Source: Acidobacteria bacterium Ga0077534 (GTDB taxonomy: Bacteria; Acidobacteriota; Blastocatellia; Pyrinomonadales; Pyrinomonadaceae). From it: DNA of 64,000 bases. Location of the stretch: assembly GCA_001464455.1 (NCBI GenBank), contig LNEI01000012.1, forward strand, positions 1 through 64,000, written 5' to 3'. Positions 1 through 8,324 of the stretch are shown piece by piece; positions within the stretch are counted from its first letter, which is position 1; every line of letters starts with the position of its first letter. The position numbers were made by a program, and so were the translations under genes. The notes under the pieces were generated by a model that ran no database searches, had not been told where the DNA came from, and saw only the letters and a list, made by a program, of their open reading frames with translations.

Positions 1-91
1 AATGTCATTACGGTTTCTCCTGTCAAAGATCGAATCTGTTTTTGTCGACTTGATTCTAATCCAAGTCAGGAGAAGCCGTCTTTTTAACATC

Positions 92-213
92 AGATGCGGA
101 GCTTCTGGTTGCCGGAAACCAAGATGCTAGTGCGGTGAAGCCGCACCAGCCTTACCTTGCCGCATCTACGAAGCGGCGCTTTCATTTCTTACTCGACCAG
201 AAGCTTCGCATCT
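92..213. repeat. Nested inverted repeat, REP-like
   Basis: An 18-base arm at 92-109 pairs with 196-213 (one mismatch). Between them sits a perfect 6-bp hairpin, GTGCGG/CCGCAC, at 130-146 with a 5-base loop. The rest of bases 1-322 shows no convincing gene. No second copy was seen in the window, so family status is unproven. Confidence 0.5.
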
Positions 214-282
214 GGCTATTTTCTCTGGCCGCTCTGCGGCCTGATCTTTTTGAAATGACCCATTTTCCTTAGTTTCGGTTCA

Positions 283-316
283 TTGACTTTGGACTTTGGA
301 CTTGGGACATTAGACT
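283..316. repeat. Short tandem GGACTT-type repeat
   Basis: Iterations of a GACTTTG-like unit lie directly upstream of the small membrane ORF at 323. They belong to the same style of low-complexity spacer repeats seen elsewhere in this window (R3, R4, R12). No function is assigned. Confidence 0.45.
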
Positions 317-322
317 AGAAAC

Positions 323-496
323 ATGCCAGGTGCTGAGAGAGCGGAAATCTATTTTATCGCGGCGATGATGGGGTTGATCCTTATCCTTTGCGTCGTTGCC
401 TGCTATTTCTTTTTTAAAACCTACCGCAAGGAAATGCGTGAGAAGGAAGAGCGTCTGGCTCAAAAAAGGGCTGAGAAGGTGGAGGTTCCCGAGTAA
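323..496 (+). CDS. Small single-span membrane protein, 57 aa
   Basis: An ATG-initiated ORF of 57 codons encodes a short acidic N-terminus (PGAERAEIYF), a strongly hydrophobic segment at about residues 9-31 (AAMMGLILILCVVACYFFF), and a charged helical tail rich in K, R and E (about residues 32-57). This is the layout of a bitopic membrane microprotein. Its stop lies two bases before the ATG of the following hydrolase at 499, so the two are probably co-transcribed and perhaps translationally coupled. No family is recognised. It could be a helper or anchor for the downstream enzyme, but that is only context. The clear hydrophobic/charged architecture argues against a chance ORF. Confidence 0.6.
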   Translation: MPGAERAEIYFIAAMMGLILILCVVACYFFFKTYRKEMREKEERLAQKRAEKVEVPE

Positions 497-498
497 GT

Positions 499-1056
499 AT
501 GGCCCACACGAATGTTCTCGATCCAAATAAAGCTCTGCTCATAGTAATAGACGTTCAGGAGGCGTTTCGCGACGTTATCCCGGATTTTGGCGGTCTCGTT
601 TCGCGGATAGCAACGGCTGTGAGCGGGTTTCAGATGCTTGGCGTGCCGGTGATCGCGACGGAGCAGTATCCAAAAGGCCTCGGGCCGATCGTCGAAGAGC
701 TTCGGCTCGTGATCGACGAGGAAAACCTGCCGCTCGAGAAAACCGCTTTTAGCTCATATCGTGCGGATTCGTTTGCCGAAAAGCTAGAGAAAATGGGCGT
801 TTCACAAGTCGTGCTGTGCGGTATCGAAGCCCATATATGCGTTAACCAAACCGCCCACGACCTGATCGAACGCGGCTTTCAGGTGCATCTGCTCGCCGAC
901 TGCGTATCGTCCCGTTTCGACTACAACCGCCTCGCCGGCATCGCGAAAATGGCGAGGGCCGGGGTGATAGAATCGTCCACCGAAATGGCCCTCTTCGAGA
1001 TGATGGGCGATGCGAAACATGAGAAATTTAAGGAGATACAGGCGTTAATAAAATAG
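499..1056 (+). CDS. Isochorismatase-family cysteine hydrolase
   Basis: A 185-residue protein of the isochorismatase/nicotinamidase fold (cytoplasmic). The family catalytic triad is visible: Asp18 in LLIVIDVQEAF, Lys81 in LEKTAFSSY, and the nucleophile Cys114 in GIEAHICVNQTA, followed by the usual DLIERGFQVHLLADCVSSR stretch. The C-terminal segment around residues 155-180 (ESSTEMALFEMM) resembles YcaC/ISOC-type hydrolases more than true nicotinamidases, so the substrate is not assigned. The start codon is fixed by the upstream 57-aa ORF ending two bases earlier. Family assignment is strong, substrate unknown. Confidence 0.88.
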   Translation: MAHTNVLDPNKALLIVIDVQEAFRDVIPDFGGLVSRIATAVSGFQMLGVPVIATEQYPKGLGPIVEELRLVIDEENLPLEKTAFSSYRADSFAEKLEKMGVSQVVLCGIEAHICVNQTAHDLIERGFQVHLLADCVSSRFDYNRLAGIAKMARAGVIESSTEMALFEMMGDAKHEKFKEIQALIK

Positions 1057-1086
1057 TTGATAGCGATAGAGACCAAAGCCGTAGTG

Positions 1087-1511
1087 ATGTCCGAGTTTTT
1101 TCGTCGTCACAGTCGGCGATCGCGGCCCTTCTTGGCGGACCGGTTGGGGCTGGGGTTATCCTTTGTTATAACCTGACTCTCTTAGGCAAGCCGATCTTTG
1201 GTTATGGGATTCTTGGTTTGGCTTTTACCACTGGAATTCTGGCAGTTGGCCCTTTAGGGTTTATGCTTGTCCAAGATTACGCTTTCATAGCTTTACCAAT
1301 CTTTCTTCTACTGCATATCGGATTTTGTTTCGGGATAGCTGCCGCCTCTGGAAAGATCGTCGATAGTTTTGCATCCGGAATCAACTACAGCGAATTACCC
1401 TGGGGTTGGCCGATCGGAATCGGCGTTTCTTCTTTAATTCTCCAATTGATCGGCTTTCTCGGGGTAGTCGTGGCCATACTGTGGTACACCCGGCCTTTCC
1501 GCAATTTCTGA
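1087..1511 (+). CDS. Hypothetical multi-span membrane protein, probable frameshift near start
   Basis: The frame ending at 1511 is open and protein-like from about 1056: residues reading FSSSQSAIAALLGGPVGAG, then three or four hydrophobic spans, ending in WYTRPFRNF. It has no ATG, GTG or TTG until a TTG at 1218, which would delete a conserved-looking N-terminal span. An ATG at 1087 lies in the adjacent frame and would join the long frame if the T6 run at 1096-1101 held seven Ts, giving MSEFFSSSQSA. The gene therefore probably starts at 1087 with a one-base deletion or sequencing error. The alternatives are a non-canonical start or a truncated protein starting at 1218. Function unknown. Confidence 0.5.
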
Positions 1512-1530
1512 CGGTCAGGATGCATCCGAT

Positions 1531-1935
1531 CTAGATAAAGACCTCAGCGGAAACATTAAAAAAAGCCGCCAACTTTTTGGCCTGATTTTTACTGATCCGG
1601 CGTTTTCCGCGTACGACTTCGGATGTCGTGCCCCGTGAACCAAAAACGGTAAGCAAGTCTCGCTGTCGTAGACCTCGATCGGTCATCATAACCTGCAAGG
1701 TTTTGTGGGGTTCCAGATCAGGAATAGGGTAGTTCTTGTCTTCGTAATCTTCGACAAGGATCGCAAGCGTTTCGAGCAGACGCCCCTCTTCTTCGGTTAG
1801 AATCTCTTCAGGCTTGCTAATAAGCTCATCGATATTCTCGATCATTATGTCGTATTCTTCTTCGCTTCGAATTGCGGTAGGAAGTATCTTGACGACAAGT
1901 TCTGCGTACGTTGGATTATCAATTATAGCGTTCAT
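1531..1935 (-). CDS. higA: HigA-type antitoxin, HTH domain
   Basis: A 134-residue antitoxin. The N-terminal half is acidic and helical (residues 1-70). The C-terminal half carries a Cro/C1-like helix-turn-helix (about residues 80-130: LRQRDLLTVFGSRGTTSEVVRGKRRIS), typical of HigA proteins that neutralise HigB and repress their own operon. The frame is open further upstream, but the ATG at 1935, five bases after the higB stop, is preferred because the upstream part overlaps higB and is not HigA-like. Toxin-first gene order is the usual higBA arrangement. Confidence 0.85.
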   Translation of the reverse strand: MNAIIDNPTYAELVVKILPTAIRSEEEYDIMIENIDELISKPEEILTEEEGRLLETLAILVEDYEDKNYPIPDLEPHKTLQVMMTDRGLRQRDLLTVFGSRGTTSEVVRGKRRISKNQAKKLAAFFNVSAEVFI

Positions 1936-1940
1936 AAATA

Positions 1941-2237
1941 TCAGCGGCAGTCCGCTTTCCATTTTTCTTTGTTGTATTCCGAATGTGTCATGACAAAGCG
2001 CACAAATACGGCCCGTGATCGATAGCGAACCTTCACGATCAGTCGATACTTGTTTCCACCGATGTTGAATACGACACAATCTCCTACAAGGTCCGCATGA
2101 GGAAAGTCCTTACGAATATCAGCCAAGCTTGTCCAATCGGCCTTTTTTACAATTCGAAACCAGTGCGTCAGAGATGTTTCTGAGTCCGGATAAGCACTCC
2201 AGAATTCTTGAAGTCTCTTCTTCGTCACTAGGTGCAT
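1941..2237 (-). CDS. higB: HigB-type mRNA interferase toxin
   Basis: A 98-residue RelE-superfamily protein. It begins with the HigB signature of a basic helix (KKRLQEFW) and the segment WFRIVKKADWTSLADIRKDFPHADLV, and ends with the core strands YRLIVKVRYRSRAVFVRFVMTHSEYNK, which hold the basic and His/Tyr residues used by ribosome-dependent interferases of this family. It is followed immediately by higA. A TTGACA-like hexamer lies upstream on the minus strand (2284-2279), but no convincing -10 box was found. Self-repression by HigA is expected from the family. Confidence 0.87.
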   Translation of the reverse strand: MHLVTKKRLQEFWSAYPDSETSLTHWFRIVKKADWTSLADIRKDFPHADLVGDCVVFNIGGNKYRLIVKVRYRSRAVFVRFVMTHSEYNKEKWKADCR

Positions 2238-2343
2238 GATCGTCTCTGATTCAGAATGCTCTCAAAATGCGAGCGAAATGTCAACGGTTTCACGTTTTGA
2301 CCGACAACCCTCAAAGCCGTACCATTAAGGTTTGCAAAAATAT

Positions 2344-4743
2344 ATGGACCTCCTTACTTCGCTCAATCCCCAACAGGCCGAAGCCGTGCAAGCGACTGAC
2401 GGGCCTTTGCTTATTCTTGCTGGTGCGGGGTCGGGGAAGACGCGGGTCATCACGGTCCGCATGGCTTATTTGATAGCGGAAAAACAGGTCGAGCCGCGGA
2501 GTATTCTCGCGGTCACGTTTACCAATAAGGCTGCCGGCGAGATGCGTTCCCGTGTGCAGGAACTGCTCAAGGGCCAGCGGCTGCAGTCGGCACCGCTGAT
2601 CGCGACCTTTCACAGTTTGTGCGTTCGTATACTGCGGCAGGACATCGAAAAGCTTGAGGAAGGGTATACGAAAAGCTTTACGATCTACGACACTGATGAC
2701 ACGCAAAAGGTTGTCAAATCTTGCATCAAAGACCTCGGTTTTGACGAAAAGCAGCTCGCGACGCGGCTCGTTCGAAATGTCATCAGCTCGGCGAAGAATC
2801 GTGGCGAAGATCACGAGATGTTCACCTCGAAGGTCGAATATGGCGACGAGAAAAAATCTGCTATGGCCAAGGTCTTTCGAATGTACGACGAACGCCTTCG
2901 AACCGCGAACGCTCTCGATTTTGACGACCTGCTGATCAAGACCGTTAAGCTGCTCAGGAAATCGCACGAGACCCGCGAGAAGTACAATGATCGCTTCAAA
3001 TACATCCTCGTCGACGAATATCAGGACACGAACGCCCTGCAGTTCGCTCTGATCAGCTATTTGACCGAGAAACAGCAGAATATCTGCGTCGTCGGCGACG
3101 ATGCACAGAGCATTTACGGGTTTCGGCAGGCGGATATTCGCAATATTCTCGGGTTTGAAAAGCATTTCGCTGACGCAAAAGTTATTCTGCTCGAACAGAA
3201 CTATCGCTCGACCCAGACGATCCTGGACGCGGCACACGCGATCATCGAAAACAACCAGAATCAGAAGAAAAAGAAGCTTTGGACGGCTAACGAAGGCGGC
3301 GAGCGGCTTTATTATTTCCAGGCTTACGACGGTGACGGGGAAGCGAGGTTCGTCGCATCCAAGATCGAGGAGCACCAACGCCGCAGCCTTAAGGACCGCA
3401 TAGCTATTTTGTATCGAACAAACTCGCAATCGCGACTTTTCGAGGAAGCCCTGCGGCGGATGCGGATCGAATATAACATCGTCGGCGGCTTCTCGTTCTA
3501 CGAACGGGCCGAGGTGAAGGACATCATTGCCTATCTCAAACTCGCGATGAACCCGTTCGATGACATTGCCTTGTTAAGGGTGATAAATACGCCGGCCCGC
3601 GGGCTTGGCAAAACAAGTCTCGACGAAATTCAGCGGATCGCGAAGGAAAACGGCTCGTCGCTTTGGATGACTATCGCTTCGGTGACCGATGCCGATTTTC
3701 CGCAGCAAGCGGCTTTAACGCCGCGGGCAAAAGAGGCTTTGCGGGCGTTTCGCAAGGTGATCGAAAACCTGATCGGCAAGATGCAAGAGGCTGCCGAAGC
3801 GGGCCGTGCGGCGTCGGACGTTGTTATCGCGGCGATCGAAGACACAGGGTACGGCAACAGCCTGAGGTCAGAAAATACGGACGAATCTGCCGCAAGGCTC
3901 GAAAACCTTGAAGAATTAGTAAACGCTGCCGTCGATTACGACAAGCAGGAAGAAAACAGCCTGCGGGATTTTGTCGATCACGCGGCCCTTACCTCGGACA
4001 CGGATAAGTACGATGGAACGGCCCCGGTCACGCTGATGACGGTTCACATGGCAAAGGGGCTGGAGTTTCCGATCGTATTCCTGGTTGGACTCGAAGACGG
4101 CATCTTTCCGCACTCGCGTTCGCTCAACGATCCGAAAGAGCTTGAAGAAGAGCGACGGCTCGCCTATGTTGCGATCACTCGGGCCGAAAAGATACTTTAC
4201 GTCACGCACTCGATGCGGCGGCGAGTTTACGGCGAAGAAATGGCGGCGGAGCCTTCGCAATTTTTGAACGAATTACCTCTCGAACTGATCGAAGACCTAT
4301 CGCGAGGTGCATCGTGGCTATCGTACGCACGCAGCACGACGGCAATGAGTGCGAAGGCAACGATCAGCGCTCTCAAGGGCGAGCGTCCCGAGCCGCCAAA
4401 GCCGAAAAACCTTTACACGGGCAAGACTTATAACAGCACCGACGCCGTTGCTGAGTTTTTCAAAAAGCGGGACATCGTGATACCGCCGAAGGGCGATGGA
4501 GCGGAAAGGACGGAACCGAAGCTATCCGGTTATGAAAAGCTCAAAGCCGCGGCCACGCCTGCCTCGCAGCGTCCCGACCCGTCGATGCTCGTACCGGGTT
4601 CGCACGTAAAGCACGAAAAATACGGCCGCGGCCTGGTCCTGCGTCGCGAAGGATCTGGTGACAATGTCAAGCTGACGATCAGCTTCGCCGGTTTCGGGCA
4701 GAAGAAGCTGATCGAAAAATTTGCTAATTTACAGAAGGACTAA
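2344..4743 (+). CDS. pcrA: PcrA/UvrD-type ATP-dependent DNA helicase
   Basis: A superfamily 1A 3'-5' DNA helicase of about 799 residues, near the usual length, acting in nucleotide excision repair, mismatch repair or replication restart. Motifs in order: Q-motif-like LNPQQAEAV (7-15), Walker A GAGSGKT (27-33), DEYQDTN (about 224-230), QNYRST (about 285), TVHMAKGLEFPIVFLVGLEDGIFP (about 565-588), and VAITRAEK (motif VI). The C-terminus has the PcrA-style small domain (GSHVKHEKYGRGLVLRREG). A TTG twelve bases upstream is in frame, but the ATG at 2344 gives the standard MDLLTSLNPQQ start. Divergent from higBA. Confidence 0.93.
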   Translation: MDLLTSLNPQQAEAVQATDGPLLILAGAGSGKTRVITVRMAYLIAEKQVEPRSILAVTFTNKAAGEMRSRVQELLKGQRLQSAPLIATFHSLCVRILRQDIEKLEEGYTKSFTIYDTDDTQKVVKSCIKDLGFDEKQLATRLVRNVISSAKNRGEDHEMFTSKVEYGDEKKSAMAKVFRMYDERLRTANALDFDDLLIKTVKLLRKSHETREKYNDRFKYILVDEYQDTNALQFALISYLTEKQQNICVVGDDAQSIYGFRQADIRNILGFEKHFADAKVILLEQNYRSTQTILDAAHAIIENNQNQKKKKLWTANEGGERLYYFQAYDGDGEARFVASKIEEHQRRSLKDRIAILYRTNSQSRLFEEALRRMRIEYNIVGGFSFYERAEVKDIIAYLKLAMNPFDDIALLRVINTPARGLGKTSLDEIQRIAKENGSSLWMTIASVTDADFPQQAALTPRAKEALRAFRKVIENLIGKMQEAAEAGRAASDVVIAAIEDTGYGNSLRSENTDESAARLENLEELVNAAVDYDKQEENSLRDFVDHAALTSDTDKYDGTAPVTLMTVHMAKGLEFPIVFLVGLEDGIFPHSRSLNDPKELEEERRLAYVAITRAEKILYVTHSMRRRVYGEEMAAEPSQFLNELPLELIEDLSRGASWLSYARSTTAMSAKATISALKGERPEPPKPKNLYTGKTYNSTDAVAEFFKKRDIVIPPKGDGAERTEPKLSGYEKLKAAATPASQRPDPSMLVPGSHVKHEKYGRGLVLRREGSGDNVKLTISFAGFGQKKLIEKFANLQKD

Positions 4744-4750
4744 AGCTTCG

Positions 4751-4826
4751 TTGCAAAAGCCCGGGCGTGAGCAAGGGCGATTCTTACAACGTTGCGAGTA
4801 CCGCCCTTGCTTACGCACCGGCCTTT
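4751..4826. repeat. R5 palindromic element, intergenic copy
   Basis: Inverted arms at 4751-4780 (TTGCAAAAGCCCGGGCGTGA then GCAAGGGCGA) and 4802-4826 (CGCCCTTGCTTACG then a GGCCTTT end) surround a loop of about 21 bases. Further copies lie at 5331-5406 and 37693-37768 and, translated in frame, at 57941-58075. Confidence 0.8.
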
Positions 4827-4890
4827 AAAAGCCTGAGTTGCGGAACCCTAGTGGTCTTTTGGTCGTAGAGTATGTTTTGAAAGGAACGAA

Positions 4891-5322
4891 ATGAAGAATA
4901 AATTTGGACTACTCGTTGCATTGGTTATTGGGGTTTTCGTTGCGCTTGGCTGTAGTTCGCTCAATCCGTTTGGTGGCGATAAGCCGGCCGCGAATACGGC
5001 TTCGTCCAATCGCCCTGCAAACACGGCGTCGAACAAGTCGCTTTCCGATCAGGCCGTTGATTCGGTCGTAGGCGAGCAGAAGATCGGCGTGCCGGAGTGC
5101 GATTCGCTTATAGATGAGTTGACGAAGTACGCGGAGAATCCCGAAGATAATTTCGTCGTCCGAGCAGCAAAAGGCTTGGTGGTAAATCAGATCAAGGAAT
5201 CGATCCGTACAGCTGTCGAGGAGAATCAGACCGACAAATCGCAGCTCGCGATCGCCTGCAAAGAGATCCGGACAGAGTTCGACAAGCAGAAGGCTTCTCA
5301 GCCTGCGGACGGGAAAAAATAG
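4891..5322 (+). CDS. Hypothetical lipoprotein
   Basis: A 143-residue exported protein with a lipoprotein signal peptide: basic MKNK, a hydrophobic core, and lipobox VALGC with Cys at about residue 21. A low-complexity linker rich in Ala, Asn, Thr and Ser follows (about 30-50), then a small helical domain with two cysteines (VPECDSLIDELTKY and LAIACKEIRTEF) that could form a disulfide. No known family is recognised. It is flanked on both sides by R5 palindromic elements. Expected to be anchored to a membrane and periplasm-facing. Confidence 0.75.
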   Translation: MKNKFGLLVALVIGVFVALGCSSLNPFGGDKPAANTASSNRPANTASNKSLSDQAVDSVVGEQKIGVPECDSLIDELTKYAENPEDNFVVRAAKGLVVNQIKESIRTAVEENQTDKSQLAIACKEIRTEFDKQKASQPADGKK

Positions 5323-5330
5323 AAGTTTCC

Positions 5331-5406
5331 GCAAAAGCTCGCGTGTTAGCAAGGGCGATATTTTATCGTAGGATGTATCGTCCTTGCTTACGCGCAGGCT
5401 TCTGCA
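5331..5406. repeat. R5 palindromic element, intergenic copy
   Basis: Inverted arms at 5331-5359 and 5379-5406 with the same core as the 4.75 kb copy (GCAAAAGC, GTTAGCAAGGGCG / CGTCCTTGCTTACGC). It lies between the convergent ends of the lipoprotein gene and the 885-aa gene and could act as a bidirectional hairpin terminator, although neither side has a clear U-tract. Confidence 0.78.
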
Positions 5407-5409
5407 GCT

Positions 5410-8067
5410 TTATTTCTGTTCGCCTTCGTCTTCCTTCAATTTCGCGGCCCATTCGGTGTTTGCGTACCGGGTTTTTATGAGACGGGCCATTTCGTTTCGC
5501 AGTTCTTCATTGTTTCCGCAACCGTATTTGCTCCAGCCGTTAGCGATGGTCATCAGGTATAGGGCTTCGGGCACTCGCTTATCCGCTGGAGATCGCCGTG
5601 CCCACGCAAGTACCTTATTTCCCAGAAATTTAGGAGCATCGCCCGTTGCTTTTAGTTTTTTCCGTTCGGCTTGGGCGGCCTGTGTTTGGGCAGGTTTCAG
5701 GGCCGCCGGGCGTGGTGGAAGCGATCGCGGGCCCTCGGCATTTGTGGTTTCGTTGTATTCGGAATCGTACGGTTCGCACCACCAGTCGTCGATCGACCAT
5801 TCCTCGACAGTGTTGTCGGTTTTTCCGAATCCATCTTCCAGATACGGCGTCAAGATCGGGTTTTTCAGCACAAAGAACAAGAGGGCATTCTCGCGGGCGG
5901 CAGGCGTCCTGGCTGCTTCTATCGCGTCGAGGCCCGGGGCGAAGGTGGGCTCGTATTTCGTCAGCTCGGCCGAGAATTTTGCGAGAGTTGCGGCATCGTT
6001 CAGCAAATAGGCCCGCGTCCATATCGCCATTGCCAGTCGCGGTTTCAAATAGTCGGGCAGGACGGGCGAGTTGTAGACCTCGACCAGCGACGAGGTTGGG
6101 AAGTGTTGATTAAGAACGTCGATCGCTCCTTCATCGAACATCGGGCGGCCATTCCACTCACGCTCGGTCTTATACTGCTCCTCGACCCCGGCTTCGTAGG
6201 CCTCGCGTCCCTCTTTGTGATATTCGGGGTCGAAGTACGACTTTTGTTCGGCGATGATGTCCTCGATAGTGCCGATGCTGCCGTTATAGTTGAGAGCGTA
6301 AGGTTTCTTTAGCGAGTATTTCAAAAAGTCGGCGAGAGTTTCGACCAACTTTAGCTTCATTTCCGCGAAGGAGTTTGTCGCTGATATCGGCAGGGTGTCG
6401 CCAAGACCGAGCATATAGTCGATCAGCTTTCTCGCCTCTTCGTTCTTGCCCTGCATGAGCAGGATGCGGGCGTGATGGTAAGCGATGGTCGGATATGCCG
6501 GGCCGGTACGGTCTGCCCGGTTAGCGGCCTCGATAAGCCGCGGCAGCTGCGTCGAACTCTTGTCGGCTTGAGAAAGGGCGGTCATCAACCAAAGATCGGA
6601 CTCACGCTCCTCGAAACGCTTAAGCGAGTAAAGGTAGGCTTCGCTGCCTTGCATCTGAAACGCATAAAGCCAATCGGTGATCTCATCCTGGGCGAGAAAG
6701 GGCGGCAAAAGCGACGGCGTCAATGCCTCGTCGCCCCAGTAACCGCCTTCGTAGCTGGACTTTATACCGTCAGAAAAGCGACTCTGATACGCGTTTTGTC
6801 GTCCACTGCGAACCTGCGTTTTCATCTCGTCGGTCAGCGGCTTTCCATAAACACGCTCGGCCTCGGCAAGAGCTTCCGCATCGGTCGCATCGGGTTTTAC
6901 ATAGAACTGAAGACTCTTGCCGTCAGGCACCGAGTAAACGTAGATCTCCAGATCATCCGGGTTCTTTCGCTCGGTTTTCGTGGAAATGTTAGATGGCGGA
7001 GGAGGCGTCTCTTGTCCCGGTTCTTTCGGCTTGGCCGCTTCTTTCTTTTGTTCTTCGGCTTTTAATGCCTCACTTTCGAACTTATCAAGCAGCCAGTTGT
7101 AATCGATGACGTCCTGACGGAAATTTTCTCCGCTGTAGGCGGTTATGTTTTTAGCAAGTTCAGAGACGCGTTCCTTTGGCCGCAGCCTGTATTTTACGAG
7201 TCCGACCAGCCGCTCGGCCGAGGCTGAAAATTTGCCTGACGATGACACGAAACGCTGCAGGTGGCCTTCGGCCTCTTCGTAGATCGCGGTCGTCGCCCCG
7301 GGAGCTGAGGAAAGACTTGCCTGACGGATCAGAGTTCGCGCAACCAGATAGTCGGCCGTTTCACGCCACGGCGATTCTGTGTCCTGAGCGATCTCGGCGA
7401 AGCGTTTCTTTGCTTCGGCGTAGTTCATCGAGTAAAACTCGGCAGCGGCTATCTGATAGTCGCGATCCTTTTGCAGCCACAGCGGGGCACCGACCGGAGC
7501 TGGGTCGGGAATTCGTTTTCCGCTCGAACAGTTTTGAAACACCTGGTCCTGGCCCGCGACCCAGTTCAGTACGTGTGGATCGGTCGACCCATACGATGTA
7601 GTGCGGTCAGAAAGGGTCTCTTTTGCAGTTTCAAACGCGTTTTTTGTACAGTTCGGAAAAAATTCGTAGCCGCCGTACGGCCTTTCGACATAGATGTCAG
7701 GGAGTTTTTCTTCCTTGGTGACGATGCCTTTTCGCTTTGCGACCCATGCTTTTACAGCCTCGTCGACGGAATCGTCGCGGAAATCACGATTGTTTATCTC
7801 GGCCTGCCAAACCTCGATCAAGGCTTTTTGCTCAAGCGAGGTAAGCCCACGACCCGCGATATGCCTGTAAGCCCCGACAAGCACCGAGCGGCGAAACTTT
7901 CGCTTCAGTATGCCAAGACGCCCGGAGGCAAAATCGGTGTAGGGCATCTCAGGCGCTGAAGTTGTGTCAAAAAGCGGAGAAATATAACCTGGCCCGCAGG
8001 GGAGCGCGGTCGAGAGAAGAACAACTATCAGCGAGAGTACGACAACCGGGCGGAATGCGAATCTCAT
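5410..8067 (-). CDS. Large secreted protein of unknown function
   Basis: An 885-residue protein with a signal peptide at residues 1-25 (basic start, hydrophobic VVLSLIVVLLSTA, then a Cys just after), followed by CGPGYISPLF. Most of it looks alpha-helical with solenoid or TPR-like character (for example YNWLLDKFESEALKAEEQKKEAAK and IAYHHARILLMQGKNEEARKLIDYMLG). A Pro/Lys-rich low-complexity linker lies at about 345-365. A cysteine- and tryptophan-rich stretch (EEWSIDDWWCEPYDSEYNE) lies near residue 765. No enzyme motif is recognised. It is the last gene of the minus-strand run that begins with ribosomal genes, 29 bases after the small partner of the zeta-like kinase. Probably periplasmic; function not assigned. 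Confidence 0.75.
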   Translation of the reverse strand: MRFAFRPVVVLSLIVVLLSTALPCGPGYISPLFDTTSAPEMPYTDFASGRLGILKRKFRRSVLVGAYRHIAGRGLTSLEQKALIEVWQAEINNRDFRDDSVDEAVKAWVAKRKGIVTKEEKLPDIYVERPYGGYEFFPNCTKNAFETAKETLSDRTTSYGSTDPHVLNWVAGQDQVFQNCSSGKRIPDPAPVGAPLWLQKDRDYQIAAAEFYSMNYAEAKKRFAEIAQDTESPWRETADYLVARTLIRQASLSSAPGATTAIYEEAEGHLQRFVSSSGKFSASAERLVGLVKYRLRPKERVSELAKNITAYSGENFRQDVIDYNWLLDKFESEALKAEEQKKEAAKPKEPGQETPPPPSNISTKTERKNPDDLEIYVYSVPDGKSLQFYVKPDATDAEALAEAERVYGKPLTDEMKTQVRSGRQNAYQSRFSDGIKSSYEGGYWGDEALTPSLLPPFLAQDEITDWLYAFQMQGSEAYLYSLKRFEERESDLWLMTALSQADKSSTQLPRLIEAANRADRTGPAYPTIAYHHARILLMQGKNEEARKLIDYMLGLGDTLPISATNSFAEMKLKLVETLADFLKYSLKKPYALNYNGSIGTIEDIIAEQKSYFDPEYHKEGREAYEAGVEEQYKTEREWNGRPMFDEGAIDVLNQHFPTSSLVEVYNSPVLPDYLKPRLAMAIWTRAYLLNDAATLAKFSAELTKYEPTFAPGLDAIEAARTPAARENALLFFVLKNPILTPYLEDGFGKTDNTVEEWSIDDWWCEPYDSEYNETTNAEGPRSLPPRPAALKPAQTQAAQAERKKLKATGDAPKFLGNKVLAWARRSPADKRVPEALYLMTIANGWSKYGCGNNEELRNEMARLIKTRYANTEWAAKLKEDEGEQK

Positions 8068-8096
8068 ATGGCTTTAGCCAACCAGCACCGAGGGGC

Positions 8097-8324
8097 CTAT
8101 TTTTTCGAACCCTTCCTCGCGGCGAGTTCGATATCGCTGACGATCTCGCCATTGATCTGATACCAGTTTGGGATGCCCAGGCGGCGATTCTCTTCCTGAG
8201 CTTTAGCGACCGCATCCTGCGCTATACGGAGATCCTTCATGAAATCACGTATTAAACTGCCGTCGCCGTTCTTAGGCACCGAATTTCCATTCATGCTTCC
8301 GTTTCCGTTACCATTTTTAGCCAT
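8097..8324 (-). CDS. Small protein overlapping the zeta-like kinase gene; candidate antitoxin or partner
   Basis: A 75-residue protein with an unusual Gly/Asn-rich N-terminus (KNGNGNGSMNGN) and an amphipathic helix (about 24-50: LIRDFMKDLRIAQDAVAKAQEENRRLG), then IPNWYQINGEIVSDIELAARKG. It starts inside the 3' end of the kinase gene (34-base overlap), so the two are almost certainly translated together. Known epsilon antitoxins are longer and precede zeta, so this would be a different partner type. Its role as antitoxin is inference from the overlap only. Confidence 0.6.
   Translation of the reverse strand: MAKNGNGNGSMNGNSVPKNGDGSLIRDFMKDLRIAQDAVAKAQEENRRLGIPNWYQINGEIVSDIELAARKGSKK

Noticed and set aside
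2311-3429. A 372-codon minus-strand ORF inside pcrA
   Set aside because: Antisense shadow of the helicase, which has all SF1 motifs.
5646-6312. Long plus-strand ORFs opposite the 885-residue gene
   Set aside because: They are Arg/Pro/Gly-rich shadows of the minus-strand gene with no start signals or domain content.
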